From Streptomyces violaceoruber (lineage in GTDB: Bacteria > Actinomycetota > Actinomycetes > Streptomycetales > Streptomycetaceae), in assembly GCA_000720805.1 (NCBI GenBank), contig JODI01000017.1, positions 1 to 64,000 on the forward strand: DNA of 64,000 nt, in the 5' to 3' direction. The position numbers and the translations under genes were made by a program. Of this stretch, positions 36,260-44,265 are shown piece by piece (position 1 is the first letter of the stretch; the number at the start of each line of letters is the position of its first letter). The notes beneath the pieces were generated by a model, which saw nothing but the letters and a program-made list of their open reading frames with translations, had not been told where the DNA came from and did no database searches.

Positions 36260-37021
36260 ATGGCTGAAGTCGTTCAGGCTGGACTGTGGGGGCTGGTGGC
36301 GGGCTCGGCGCTGCTGCTCGGTGCCGCGCTGGGATACGGGCTACGGGTGCCGCAGAAGGTGATCGCGACCGTGATGGCCTTCGGTGCCGGGGTGTTGATC
36401 TCAGCGGTCTCCTTCGAGCTGGTCGGGGAGGCGTACGAGCAGGCGGGGCTCGCTCCCGCCGCTGTCGGCACGCTCGTCGGCGCGCTGGCCTACACCGGGG
36501 GCAATGTGTGGCTGGCGCGCCGGGGCGCCCGGCACCGCAAGCGCTCCGGTAACGCTCGGGCACAGGCGCAGCCCTCAGAGGCCGAGCAGGGCGGATCCGG
36601 GATGGCGCTTGCGCTCGGCGCCCTGCTCGACGGCGTGCCGGAGTCCGCGGTCATCGGCGTCAGTCTGTTGGACGGCGGGGCGGTCAGCCTGGTGACGGTG
36701 GCCGCGGTGTTCATCAGCAACGTCCCTGAGGGTCTCTCCAGCTCGGCGGGGATGAAGCGGGCCGGCCGCACCAAGGGGTACGTCTTCGGCGTCTGGGCCG
36801 CGATCGCCGCAGCCAGCACGGTGTCGGCTGTCCTCGGTTACACGGTGGTCGGTTCCTTCTCCCCCGCCGTGATCGCCGCGGTGACCGCGGTCGCCGCGGG
36901 GGCGATCCTCGCCATGATCGCCGACACCATGATCCCTGAGGCGTTCCAGGACGCCCACCTGGCCATCGGGCTGATCACCGTGAGTGGCTTCCTCGTCTCG
37001 TTCGCCCTCTCCCACACGTGA
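36260..37021 (+). CDS. ZIP family metal transporter
   Basis: A 253-residue membrane protein with about eight helices. Helices 4 and 5 carry the metal-path motifs LDGVPES and SNVPEGLSSSAGMK, where ZIP proteins have H/D-NxPEG. The loop between helices 3 and 4 is basic and glutamine-rich rather than histidine-rich. ZIP proteins import zinc, iron or manganese. It stands alone, with no recognisable metal-repressor site. ATG at 36260 is the only start that keeps helix 1. Confidence 0.85.
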   Translation: MAEVVQAGLWGLVAGSALLLGAALGYGLRVPQKVIATVMAFGAGVLISAVSFELVGEAYEQAGLAPAAVGTLVGALAYTGGNVWLARRGARHRKRSGNARAQAQPSEAEQGGSGMALALGALLDGVPESAVIGVSLLDGGAVSLVTVAAVFISNVPEGLSSSAGMKRAGRTKGYVFGVWAAIAAASTVSAVLGYTVVGSFSPAVIAAVTAVAAGAILAMIADTMIPEAFQDAHLAIGLITVSGFLVSFALSHT

Positions 37022-37127
37022 CTGCTGGTGGGAGCGGGTGGACCCTGCGGTGGCGCTGTGGGTGGCGGGTGGCGCAGCGGTCCCTTCCGAGGCTCTGACG
37101 GCCCGCAGATATGGGACGGGACGGCCA

Positions 37128-39194
37128 TCAGCTCCGGTGCCGGGCGAGGAGCAGTGCCACATCGTCCTCGGGGTCACGGGCCAGGACGCCGAGGAGCATG
37201 TCACACGTCTCCTCCAGGGGGAGGCGGGTGTCGTCCAGCAGGCGGAGCAGCCGCTGCAGTCCTGCTTCGACGGGCCTTGCACGGCTTTCCACCAGGCCGT
37301 CCGTGAACAACGCGAGCACTGCCCCTTCGGCGAGTTCCCGCTCCTGGACGGTGAACGGCACGCCGCCCACTCCAAGTGGCACTCCGCCGGCGGTGTCGAG
37401 GAGTTCGGCCTTCCCGTCCGGGGCGACCAGGACCGGTGGCAGGTGGCCCGCGCGGGAGAGTTCGCATCGGCCGTGCCGGGGGTCGCAGACGACGTAGAGA
37501 CAGGTGGCCAGCATGTCGGAGTCGCCGAGGGACATGGTGAGGCCGTCGAGGTGGTGCAGCAGTTCGGCCGGAGGCAGGTCGAGCCGGGCGAGGGCGCGCG
37601 TGGCCGTGCGGAGCTGGCCCATGATCGCGGCGGCGTGCACGCCCTTGCCCATCACGTCGCCGACGACGAGTCCGACTTTGTCGTCCTTGAGCGGGAGCAC
37701 GTCGAACCAGTCCCCACCCACCTCGCTGATGGCGGGCAGATAGCGCGAGGCGACCTCGATGCCGCCGTGATGCGGTGGCGGTTCCTGGGACAGCAGGCTG
37801 CGCTGGAGAGTGAGAGCGGTGTCGCGTTCGCGTCCGTACAGCCGCGCGTTGTCGACGCAGATGGCGGCGCGCGCGGCCAGTTCGGTGGCGAGGGTGAGGT
37901 CCTGGTCGTCGAACGGCCGGGGGCTTACCGTGCGGCACATGCTGAGCGTGCCCAGTACCTCGCCGCGGGCCATCAGGGGAGCGGCCAGATAGGAGTGGAC
38001 ACCGGCGTGCCGCAGCGTCTCGGCTGCCGCATCGTCCCTGGCGATGCGCCGTATCGCCGTATCGTCCACGTGTGCCAGCAGGATCGGCCGTGCCTCGCGC
38101 ACGCACCGGGTGACGATCCGAGACGGGCTGTACAGGGCGGGCTCCCCCACCGGGTCCGCGGCCTCGGTCGCATCGGTGGGATGGCCTGCTTTGAGGGCGA
38201 GCGCGCAGAAGTCGAGCGAGCCGTCCGCCCGTGGCGCTGCCGTGCCGCCGGGGTTGACCACCGAGTCGAGTACGTCGACGGCCGCGAGGTCGGCGAGCTC
38301 GGGTACGGCCAAGTCCACGAGTTCATGTGCCGTTCGGCGCAGGTCGAGCGTGGTGCCGATACGGACGCCGGCATCGGCTATCACTGCCAGGCGCTCGCGT
38401 GCTTTCGCGATCTCGGCCGCTGCCCGCTGCCGCTCGGAGATGTCGAGTATCGCCATCGCCAGACCCAGCACACGCCCGTTGGCGTCCTCGATCCGGTGGT
38501 ACGACTCCGAGTACGCGTGATCTTCACTGTCGGCGGCTGTCCGGCCGACCGTCTGCTGATCCAGCAGTGGCTCACCGGTCCGTAGGACCCGCCGCATCCG
38601 CGACTCGATGACGTCGACGTCGAGAGCCGGCAGCACCTCGCCGAGACGCCGGCCCAGCACCGCATCCTCGGGGACACCGTTGATGCGTTCCAATGACGGG
38701 TTGACACGCACCCAACGCAGGTCCGTGTCGAAGACCGCGATGCCCACCGGCGACTGGTTGACCAGGATGTGGGACAGGGCCAGGTCCCGCTCCACGTTCC
38801 GTACGGTCTCGGCGTCGGCACCCAGCCCCAGGGCATGCACGTCGCCGCGGGCATCACGCAGCGGCATGGTGCGGAACTCCACCCGGCGCGTGGTGCCGTC
38901 CTTGTGCCGCACCGGAAAGACCCCCGCCCAGCGCGCGCCCGTGCGCACGCGGTCGAACAGTTCGTGTGCCCGTGACCGGTTCTCCGGGGCCACCAGTAGT
39001 GCGCCGGCGTCCTGACCCAGCGCTTCCGCGGCGGAGAAACCGAGCAGCGACTCGGCTTCCGGACTCCACAGTACGATCCGGCCATCGCTCCTCAGGACGA
39101 GAGCCGCCACTCGCAGCGCATCCAGCAGCCCGCCCGGTGCGGCAGTGACGTGGTCCTGCCCGCCGCGTCCGGTCCAGGCCTTCTGCTCACGCAT
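37128..39194 (-). CDS. PAS-PAS-GAF-SpoIIE (PP2C) phosphatase
   Basis: About 688 residues with two PAS domains (about 15-130 and 140-260, VLWSPEAESLLGFSAAEALG and WVRVNPSLERINGVPEDAVLG), a GAF domain (about 290-440) and a C-terminal SpoIIE-type phosphatase. The phosphatase shows ISEVGGDWFDVLPL (first metal Asp), GDVMGKGVHAA and LFTDGLVE. Such proteins usually dephosphorylate anti-anti-sigma factors in response to a ligand or redox signal. No anti-sigma kinase domain is fused to it and no partner gene is nearby. ATG at 39194 is chosen to avoid a proline-rich extension to 39221. Confidence 0.88.
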   Translation of the reverse strand: MREQKAWTGRGGQDHVTAAPGGLLDALRVAALVLRSDGRIVLWSPEAESLLGFSAAEALGQDAGALLVAPENRSRAHELFDRVRTGARWAGVFPVRHKDGTTRRVEFRTMPLRDARGDVHALGLGADAETVRNVERDLALSHILVNQSPVGIAVFDTDLRWVRVNPSLERINGVPEDAVLGRRLGEVLPALDVDVIESRMRRVLRTGEPLLDQQTVGRTAADSEDHAYSESYHRIEDANGRVLGLAMAILDISERQRAAAEIAKARERLAVIADAGVRIGTTLDLRRTAHELVDLAVPELADLAAVDVLDSVVNPGGTAAPRADGSLDFCALALKAGHPTDATEAADPVGEPALYSPSRIVTRCVREARPILLAHVDDTAIRRIARDDAAAETLRHAGVHSYLAAPLMARGEVLGTLSMCRTVSPRPFDDQDLTLATELAARAAICVDNARLYGRERDTALTLQRSLLSQEPPPHHGGIEVASRYLPAISEVGGDWFDVLPLKDDKVGLVVGDVMGKGVHAAAIMGQLRTATRALARLDLPPAELLHHLDGLTMSLGDSDMLATCLYVVCDPRHGRCELSRAGHLPPVLVAPDGKAELLDTAGGVPLGVGGVPFTVQERELAEGAVLALFTDGLVESRARPVEAGLQRLLRLLDDTRLPLEETCDMLLGVLARDPEDDVALLLARHRS

Positions 39195-39586
39195 ACCGGG
39201 GCTCCATTTCTGCGGCAGCACGGGTGCGCTCTGGCCGCCTCCCCACCGCCGGGCCTACGTCAGTCATACCTCTGCCGACCGCACACCGCACACCCTGGCC
39301 ACCTGCGCCGCAGGAGTCGGTTCAGCTGTCTGGAGAGAGCGGCGAGCCCTGGGGCGGAGAGCAGAGCGAGGGATGCGGCAGCGAGGTCGAGGGGCACGCT
39401 GCAGCCACACGTGCCGCGTCACCCTCGGCCATGTCGTACAGCGCAGCGCGAAGGGGAAGACGACCGGACCCACAGGTGACCCACCTCGAAGCGGTTTGCT
39501 TCGCACAACCACCCTCCGGCTGCGCGTGCGCTGACGTGACCGCCGTCATCTCGAACGCGACGGGCGTGGCGGCCGGCGCTCGCCCG
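39195..39586. other. Non-coding stretch
   Basis: The upstream region of the phosphatase gene and the downstream flank of the GntR gene. No gene or strong repeat seen. Confidence 0.5.
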
Positions 39587-40309
39587 TCACTTACGCGCTG
39601 TGGTCCCGAAGGGGACGGGTTCGCCGGAGCGCAGGTGTTCCCTCAGCCACTGCTCGGTGTTGCTCACGTGGAGCAGCGCGGCGGCCTGGCTCAGGGCGGC
39701 GTCACGGGTGGACAGCGCTTTGTAGATCGCCTCGTGCTCGGCGAGAGTGCGGCCCGCGGCCTTGTCGTCGACCAGACCGCGCCAGATGCGGGCGCGCAGG
39801 GTGCGGCCGGAGATCCCTTCCAGGAGGGTGAGGAGGCTCTCGTTGCCCGTGGCCGAGACGACGGCTCGGTGGAAGGCTGCGTCGTGGACGTTGAGCTGTT
39901 CCACGTCGTCGCGGGCGTCTCGCATCGCGTCCAGGTGCCGCTTCACCTCGGCCAGTTGGGCGTCGGAGATCCGGGTGGCGGCCAGCCCCGTGGCGATCGG
40001 TTCGAGGAGCCGTCGTACCTCCATGAGGTCCTGCAGAGCGACCGAGTCACCCTGCAGCAGTTCCACCGCACCGCCTAGACCCTCCAGCAGCAGGCTCGGC
40101 TGCAGGCTGGTCACATACGTGCCGTCGCCCCGCCGGACCTCCAGGACCCGCGCGACGGCCAGCGCCTTGACGGCTTCGCGAGCCAGGTTGCGGGACAGTC
40201 CGAGCTGGGCGGCCAGGTCCGGTTCCGGAGGGAGTTTCGAGCCCGGAGGCAGGGCACCGGTCCGGATCAGCTCACGGAGCTGCTCGATGGCCTTGTCCGT
40301 CAGAGACAC
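39587..40309 (-). CDS. FadR-type GntR transcriptional regulator
   Basis: A 240-residue regulator. The winged helix (about 5-70) includes GALPPGSKLPPEPDLAAQLG and LSRNLAREAVKALAVARVLE. The FCD domain (about 85-215) shows RRLLEPIATGLAA and DAAFHRAVVSATGNESL with the conserved metal-binding His. It starts with GTG. Directly upstream lies the ruin of an aldo/keto reductase on the same strand, so this was probably the regulator of a sugar-catabolic operon now lost. Confidence 0.88.
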   Translation of the reverse strand: MSLTDKAIEQLRELIRTGALPPGSKLPPEPDLAAQLGLSRNLAREAVKALAVARVLEVRRGDGTYVTSLQPSLLLEGLGGAVELLQGDSVALQDLMEVRRLLEPIATGLAATRISDAQLAEVKRHLDAMRDARDDVEQLNVHDAAFHRAVVSATGNESLLTLLEGISGRTLRARIWRGLVDDKAAGRTLAEHEAIYKALSTRDAALSQAAALLHVSNTEQWLREHLRSGEPVPFGTTARK

Positions 40310-40334
40310 CGCTCATCCCTCCCCCACCCCGTCG

Positions 40335-40625
40335 TGCACCCGTGAGCACGTCCGGCCCGATCAAGCCCCTGAGCGCGCAGATCGTCCCGGGGGCCGTCCG
40401 GGACATGCTGATCATGGAGTTCCACGTTTCGACCGACCTGGTCCGCAGTCCGCAGTCCGCATGCCGAGCGTGACGTTGATGATACGGGGATGCGTGTACG
40501 GGAATGCGATCGCGGCAGCGGGCGGGGTGGTCCCGTGCGCCGCGCAGACCTCGGTGATCGCCCGAGCCCGGGCACACAGGCAGGGGTGCCGACGGCGACG
40601 AGTCCCACGATGCCCGCGCGGCTGA
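40335..40625 (-). pseudogene. Aldo/keto reductase C-terminal remnant
   Basis: Fragments match the C-terminus of L-fucose-dehydrogenase-like aldo/keto reductases: ARAITEVCAAHGTTPPAAAI then AFPYTHPRIINVTLGMRTAD, continuing in another frame with QVGRNVELHDQHVPDG and DDLRAQGL. The frame break coincides with three tandem copies of GTCCGCA (40441-40461), where two copies would restore the frame. A second frame change precedes the stop. The barrel itself is missing. Confidence 0.65.
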
Positions 40626-40743
40626 GGCGGAGCGGCTCCCCGCCACGCGCTGCAAGCGCGGCCGGTGTCTCGGCAACCCGGTGCCGTACATGCTGCGTCC
40701 GAAGTCGAGACGCAGAACCGGTACGGGCCCCTGTCGACCAAGC

Positions 40744-40801
40744 CGTGCGTGCGCACAAGGGGTGCCGAACACCGGTCCGCCGCCCCTTGTGCGCACGCAC
40801 G
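40744..40801. repeat. 19-bp perfect inverted repeat
   Basis: CGTGCGTGCGCACAAGGGG (40744-40762) and its exact complement (40783-40801) flank 20 bases. Each arm also contains the palindrome GTGCGCAC. It lies in a 500-bp stretch without genes (about 40630-41180), between two decayed genes. Confidence 0.85.
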
Positions 40802-41184
40802 ATCGGGGACGACAGCTTTGCCCCTGCCGCATCCGCACTCACGGCGGCCCACGGACGTGCTGCGCTGTGGTCCAACGGGTCGCGCAGCGTGGAGAGGGCA
40901 GGCAGACAGGACGCCCGCGCTGCCTCGCTTGTGTGACGTAGTCGCCGCCGAGCGGGCGGAGGAACGGGCCACAGCCCCGGTTCCTGGATTCGCCGGCCTC
41001 GTCACCGTCGATCTCTTCGACGAGGTGCTCCTCGGAGGGGAACCGCCCGCCCAACCGGCGTTCGCTCCTGGCGAGACCATCAGTCACCGGTACGGCTGTC
41101 AAGGAATCCTGACCGACCGGTCCTCGCCCTGGTCGCCCACCTCCCGGGCAACCAGGGCACCCGCGTCTCTGCCGACCCCCTGCC

Positions 41185-41981
41185 GGCCAGGTGACCTCGC
41201 AGGTGCTGCCGTTGAGGGTGAAGGAGAGGGGCGTGGCGGTGTCGCCGGTGTGGGGTCGGCGGTCTGGAACTGCGTGAAGAATTTCCACACCTCTCCCGGC
41301 AGCCACGTCCTGGAGCCGCTGTCACCTGCGGCCCCGTCCTGCGGAGCGGCGATGTGTCCTTCGTCGAACGCGGCCCAGACGACCGGATGCCCGGCCGAGC
41401 AGCCCGCGTACGTGGCGACCCGGTGCGTCAGGCTGCCCTGCGTCGGCTCCGGCGGGTTCTGGACGGTGCAGCACTTGTCCCTGACGAACCTGTCCCGCAT
41501 CGCCCGTCCGCCGGAGATGCCGAGGACGCTGTCCCGGAGGCCGTGCACCCCGAGGTAGGCGATGGGCTGGGCGCCGCCGCCGCATCCGCTGAGCTGTCCG
41601 CCGCTCTGGACCGCGACCGCGCGGAAGACCGTCGCCCGGGAACACGCGAGCGCGTACGACATGGCGGCGCCGTAGCTGAAGCCCAGGGCGAAGCGTTGAG
41701 TCGTGTCCACACACAGGTCCGCCTCGATCCGCCTGATCATGTCGTCGACGAAGGTGACGTCTTCTCCGCCGGAGTTGGCCCAGCCGTTGTCGAGGCCTTG
41801 GGGTGCTACGAAGACCGCGCTGTTGTTCGCCAGCCGCTGGAGCCCGTAGTAGGCCCAGGTACCCGTTTCCACGGTGCGGCCCGTGGCGACGTCGGTCGAG
41901 GTGCCGCCCCACCAGTGGAACCCGAAGACCAGCCTGTGGGCGCGGTTGCGGTCGTACCCGTCCGGCACCGGGTGTGTCAAT
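41185..41981 (-). pseudogene. Feruloyl esterase/CE1 (LpqC-like), truncated at both ends
   Basis: The catalytic domain is complete: NRAHRLVFGFHWWGGTSTDV, FVAPQGLDNGWANSGGEDVT, the nucleophile elbow GFSYGAAMSY, HGLRDSVLG (Asp) and DEGHIAAP (His). The 5' end, with the signal peptide, is replaced at about 41982 by insertion-element sequence; the open frame to 42118 is debris. After a Pro/Ser/Thr linker the frame is lost. Only the tail of a CBM2 domain (PLSFTLNGSTC, about 41190-41235) remains, in another frame. Family members hydrolyse ferulate esters of arabinoxylan outside the cell; without a signal peptide this one cannot be secreted. Confidence 0.8.
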
Positions 41982-42009
41982 TTAACGGCTGATCTCGGTT
42001 GTTGAGTGG

Positions 42010-42087
42010 TCAGTTGTTGCTCGGGGTCAGGCGGCCCTCGAAGGCGATCTGGAACGCGTTGAGCGGAGCCTTCCAGCGCATGGTCCA
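42010..42087 (-). pseudogene. IS256-family transposase C-terminal fragment
   Basis: On the minus strand the frame WTMRWKAPLNAF-IAFEGRL ending at TGA (42010-42012) matches the last ~25 residues of Streptomyces IS256 (mutator) transposases. It overlaps the inverted segment at 42081 by a few bases of microhomology. Confidence 0.55.
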
Positions 42088-42290
42088 CCGCCGTCGCCGC
42101 GCTGGAGTCCGGCCGCACCTCCTGGGTCGCGCTGCTGGACGCGATGCGCCTGGGGCCCGCCGACGACGCGACGCTCGTGACAGCCGCCCAACTACGCGGT
42201 GTCGTCGAGCGGTTGAGGCAGGCCGGGCACTGGCAGCCGGGCGACCTGGAGATCCTGATCGTGATGGACGCCGGCTACGACGTCGCCTAC
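42081..42290 (+). pseudogene. Inverted middle segment of the adjacent transposase
   Basis: The plus strand reads STAVAALESGRTSWVALLDA, MRLGPADDAT and ILIVMDAGYDVAY. This is the DDE-domain segment, with catalytic Asp in VMDAGYD, that is missing from the minus-strand transposase between QFVPGW and ALADLPVVL. It fits that gap at both ends, in reverse orientation. Confidence 0.75.
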
Positions 42291-43299
42291 GGGACGGCGC
42301 AGGTCTTCGGTGAGGGGCCGGGCGAGGCGGAGCTGGGTGTGGGCGGCGATGATCAGCCAGGTCCACAGGTCGGCGGTGTCGGCGTGGCGGATCTTCGGGG
42401 CGGTCCACCCGAGCGTCTGCTTCATCAGCCTGAACGTGTGCTCAAGATCGAATCTGCGGAGGAAAGACTGCCACCAGCGGTCAACGTCCGCGGGTGTGGC
42501 GGCGGTGGCCGAGCACCACAGCCAGACCGGTTTCGGGTCGCGGTCGCCCGGTAGACGCTCGACCTTCAGGCGGACCAACGTGCCGTGCAGGATGGGCAGT
42601 TCCTCCTTCGCATGTTCCAGCCAGGGCCCGCGGTGGGTGAGTCTGGGGTGCATCCGGTCCCAGGCGATCGCCTCGGCGGTTCCGTAGCGGGTGGTGTCCG
42701 TGGCCGTGGTGACCTCGGGTTCGTGCCAGCTGTCGGGCCTGGCGAAGGCCAGGACGCCGCCGTGCCGGCGCGGCCGCCCGCCCCGCGGCCCGGAGCGGGC
42801 CGGGCCCGGGTCGCGGAGCATGACCCGGTCCGAGCGCAGCCGTCCGACCAGCACGACCGGCAGGTCGGCCAGGGCGTGGGAGATGCCAGCCCGGCACGAA
42901 CTGGTCCGTCTTGCGGTCTCCGCGTCCGTAGAAGTGACAGAACAGCCGGTCGTCGCTGGTCGGCGCGTCAGGGCGGAGCCAGTTGCTCGCGTCCACGGCC
43001 AGCACGACCCTGCCGTCGGCTGCCCTCGGCAGCGGCAGGTCGGCCAGCGTGCGGCGCAATCGCGTCGGCTCCATCCAGCCCCGGTCCAGCGCGGCGCACA
43101 GCGCGCCGTGCCCGCGCCGGTGCTCGGCCGCCAGCGACAGCTCGACCAGCGTCTTCACCGGCCCGTCCGCACACAGCACCGCGTCCGTGAGCTCGAAGAG
43201 CGCGTCCGAGCGGGCGTAGAGGCATTCGTAGAACTCGACCCGAAAGCGGGACAAGACGTCCAACACCGCACCGGCGGACGCATCGACCGGGAGACTCAT
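42291..43299 (-). pseudogene. IS701-like transposase, middle segment missing
   Basis: The N-terminal part (from ATG 43299) reads SLPVDASAGAVLDVLSRFRV, VVLAVDASNWLRPDA (first Asp) and KTDQFVPGW. Then about 70 residues are absent and the frame shifts at about 42870. The C-terminal part continues ALADLPVVLVGRLRSDRVM, GPWLEHAKEELPILHGTLVR and RRFDLEHTFRLMKQTLGW (catalytic Glu), to LTEDLRRP at about 42291. The gene cannot encode an active enzyme. Confidence 0.8.
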
Positions 43300-43303
43300 G
43301 GCA

Positions 43304-43359
43304 GCGGCCGTTCTCTCGTGCTTCGTGACTCGACATCTCGAAGCGTGGAGAACGGCCGC
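43304..43359. repeat. Imperfect 20-bp hairpin beside the IS end
   Basis: GCGGCCGTTCTC...GCTTC (from 43304) and GAAGC...GAGAACGGCCGC (to 43359) pair over about 20 bases with two interruptions. It lies immediately upstream of the transposase start and may be the element's subterminal structure or its translational control hairpin. Confidence 0.6.
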
Positions 43360-43424
43360 CTCCGCTGTCCCAGGAAGAACCGCCGATCAGCAGGTCGAGT
43401 GACCTGCGACGTTAAACGTCAAGC

Positions 43425-44225
43425 TCAGAGTGCGGGGTCGGCGCCGGGCCGGCCGCGCAGGAGTTCGCTCGATTCGCGGGCGGCGCTGAGGACGATCTCC
43501 GCGTACGCGTCACGTGAGCGTTCCATCCGGGTGGTGGGGGTCACCAGGCCCACCGCGCCGTAGACACGGCCTGCGGAATCGAAAACCGCCGCACCCATGC
43601 TGGAGATCCCGAGATCGGATTCCCGGGTGTCCATGGACCAGCCGCGTCGGCGGCCCACCTCCAGTTCCGGGCCCAGCTCCTGGAGCGTTGCCGTCCGCTC
43701 CGGCCCGGGGACACCTTGCAGACTCCGCTCCAGGAGGTCGTCGCGCGCTTCGGCGTCCAGGTGTGCCAGGACCGCCTTCCCCGAAGCCCTCCGGTGTTCG
43801 TTTCCTGTGAGACCGACGTAGAGACCGCTGACACGCAGCGGATGGGATCCCTCGCTGAGGTACTTGAGGATCACGCTCTTGCCGTCGAGCGTCGAGAGGA
43901 AGGCGGTCTCCGAGGTCTGGTCGGTGATCCCGCGGACGACATTCGCCAGTGTCTGCTGGACATCGAAACCGCGCTGGTAGGAACTGAAGAGAACGCCGAC
44001 TCGGGGGCCGAGGCGGAGAGTGGCGTCGGTGTGCCGTTCGATGTAGCCGCGGGCTTGTAGCGTGCGCAGCAGGTGGTAGCAGGTCGTGATGTTCAGGCCC
44101 AGCGCCTTCGCCACCTGTTGCACGGTCTGTCCTTCGGCCGCCGTCGCCACGTACTCCAGGAAGTTGAGCGCGCGCTCCACCGTCTGCAGCGTGGGCTGGT
44201 TCGCCAGCACGTCCCCACTGTTCAT
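43425..44225 (-). CDS. IclR family transcriptional regulator
   Basis: A 266-residue regulator. The winged helix (about 12-75) includes TVERALNFLEYVATAAEG and VAKALGLNITTCYHLLRTLQ. The IclR effector domain follows (about 85-255, LYVGLTGNEHRRASGKAVLA and RRRGWSMDTRESDLGISSMG). It lies 40 bp downstream of the ThDP enzyme gene on the same strand, so the two may be co-transcribed or IclR may have its own promoter at the palindrome over its start codon. It probably senses an aromatic or short-chain acid in this catabolic cluster. Confidence 0.9.
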   Translation of the reverse strand: MNSGDVLANQPTLQTVERALNFLEYVATAAEGQTVQQVAKALGLNITTCYHLLRTLQARGYIERHTDATLRLGPRVGVLFSSYQRGFDVQQTLANVVRGITDQTSETAFLSTLDGKSVILKYLSEGSHPLRVSGLYVGLTGNEHRRASGKAVLAHLDAEARDDLLERSLQGVPGPERTATLQELGPELEVGRRRGWSMDTRESDLGISSMGAAVFDSAGRVYGAVGLVTPTTRMERSRDAYAEIVLSAARESSELLRGRPGADPAL

Positions 44226-44234
44226 ATAGTGAAC
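44220..44234. promoter_or_regulatory. Palindrome over the iclR start codon
   Basis: GTTCA-TATAG-TGAAC is a 15-bp palindrome overlapping the IclR ATG (44223-44225). Its place between the ThDP gene and iclR fits autoregulation by IclR. Confidence 0.5.
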
Positions 44235-44265
44235 TTAACACTGCGCCCGGCGGCGGCTCGCCGCT

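Larger units (their letters stand above)
41982..43415. mobile_element. Rearranged IS element (IS701-like transposase plus IS256 fragment)
   Basis: A 1.43-kb block bounded by TTAA on each side (41982-41985 and 43412-43415), which may be a target duplication. It contains a broken minus-strand transposase (42291-43299), that gene's own middle segment inverted (42081-42290) and a 3' fragment of an IS256-type transposase (42010-42087). It replaces the 5' end of the feruloyl esterase gene. That end is not found on the other side, so insertion was accompanied by deletion. Confidence 0.6.

Noticed and set aside
34422..36563. Very long minus-strand open frame over the APC permease
   Set aside because: GC-rich antisense frame; the plus strand encodes a full APC permease with ribosome site and terminator.
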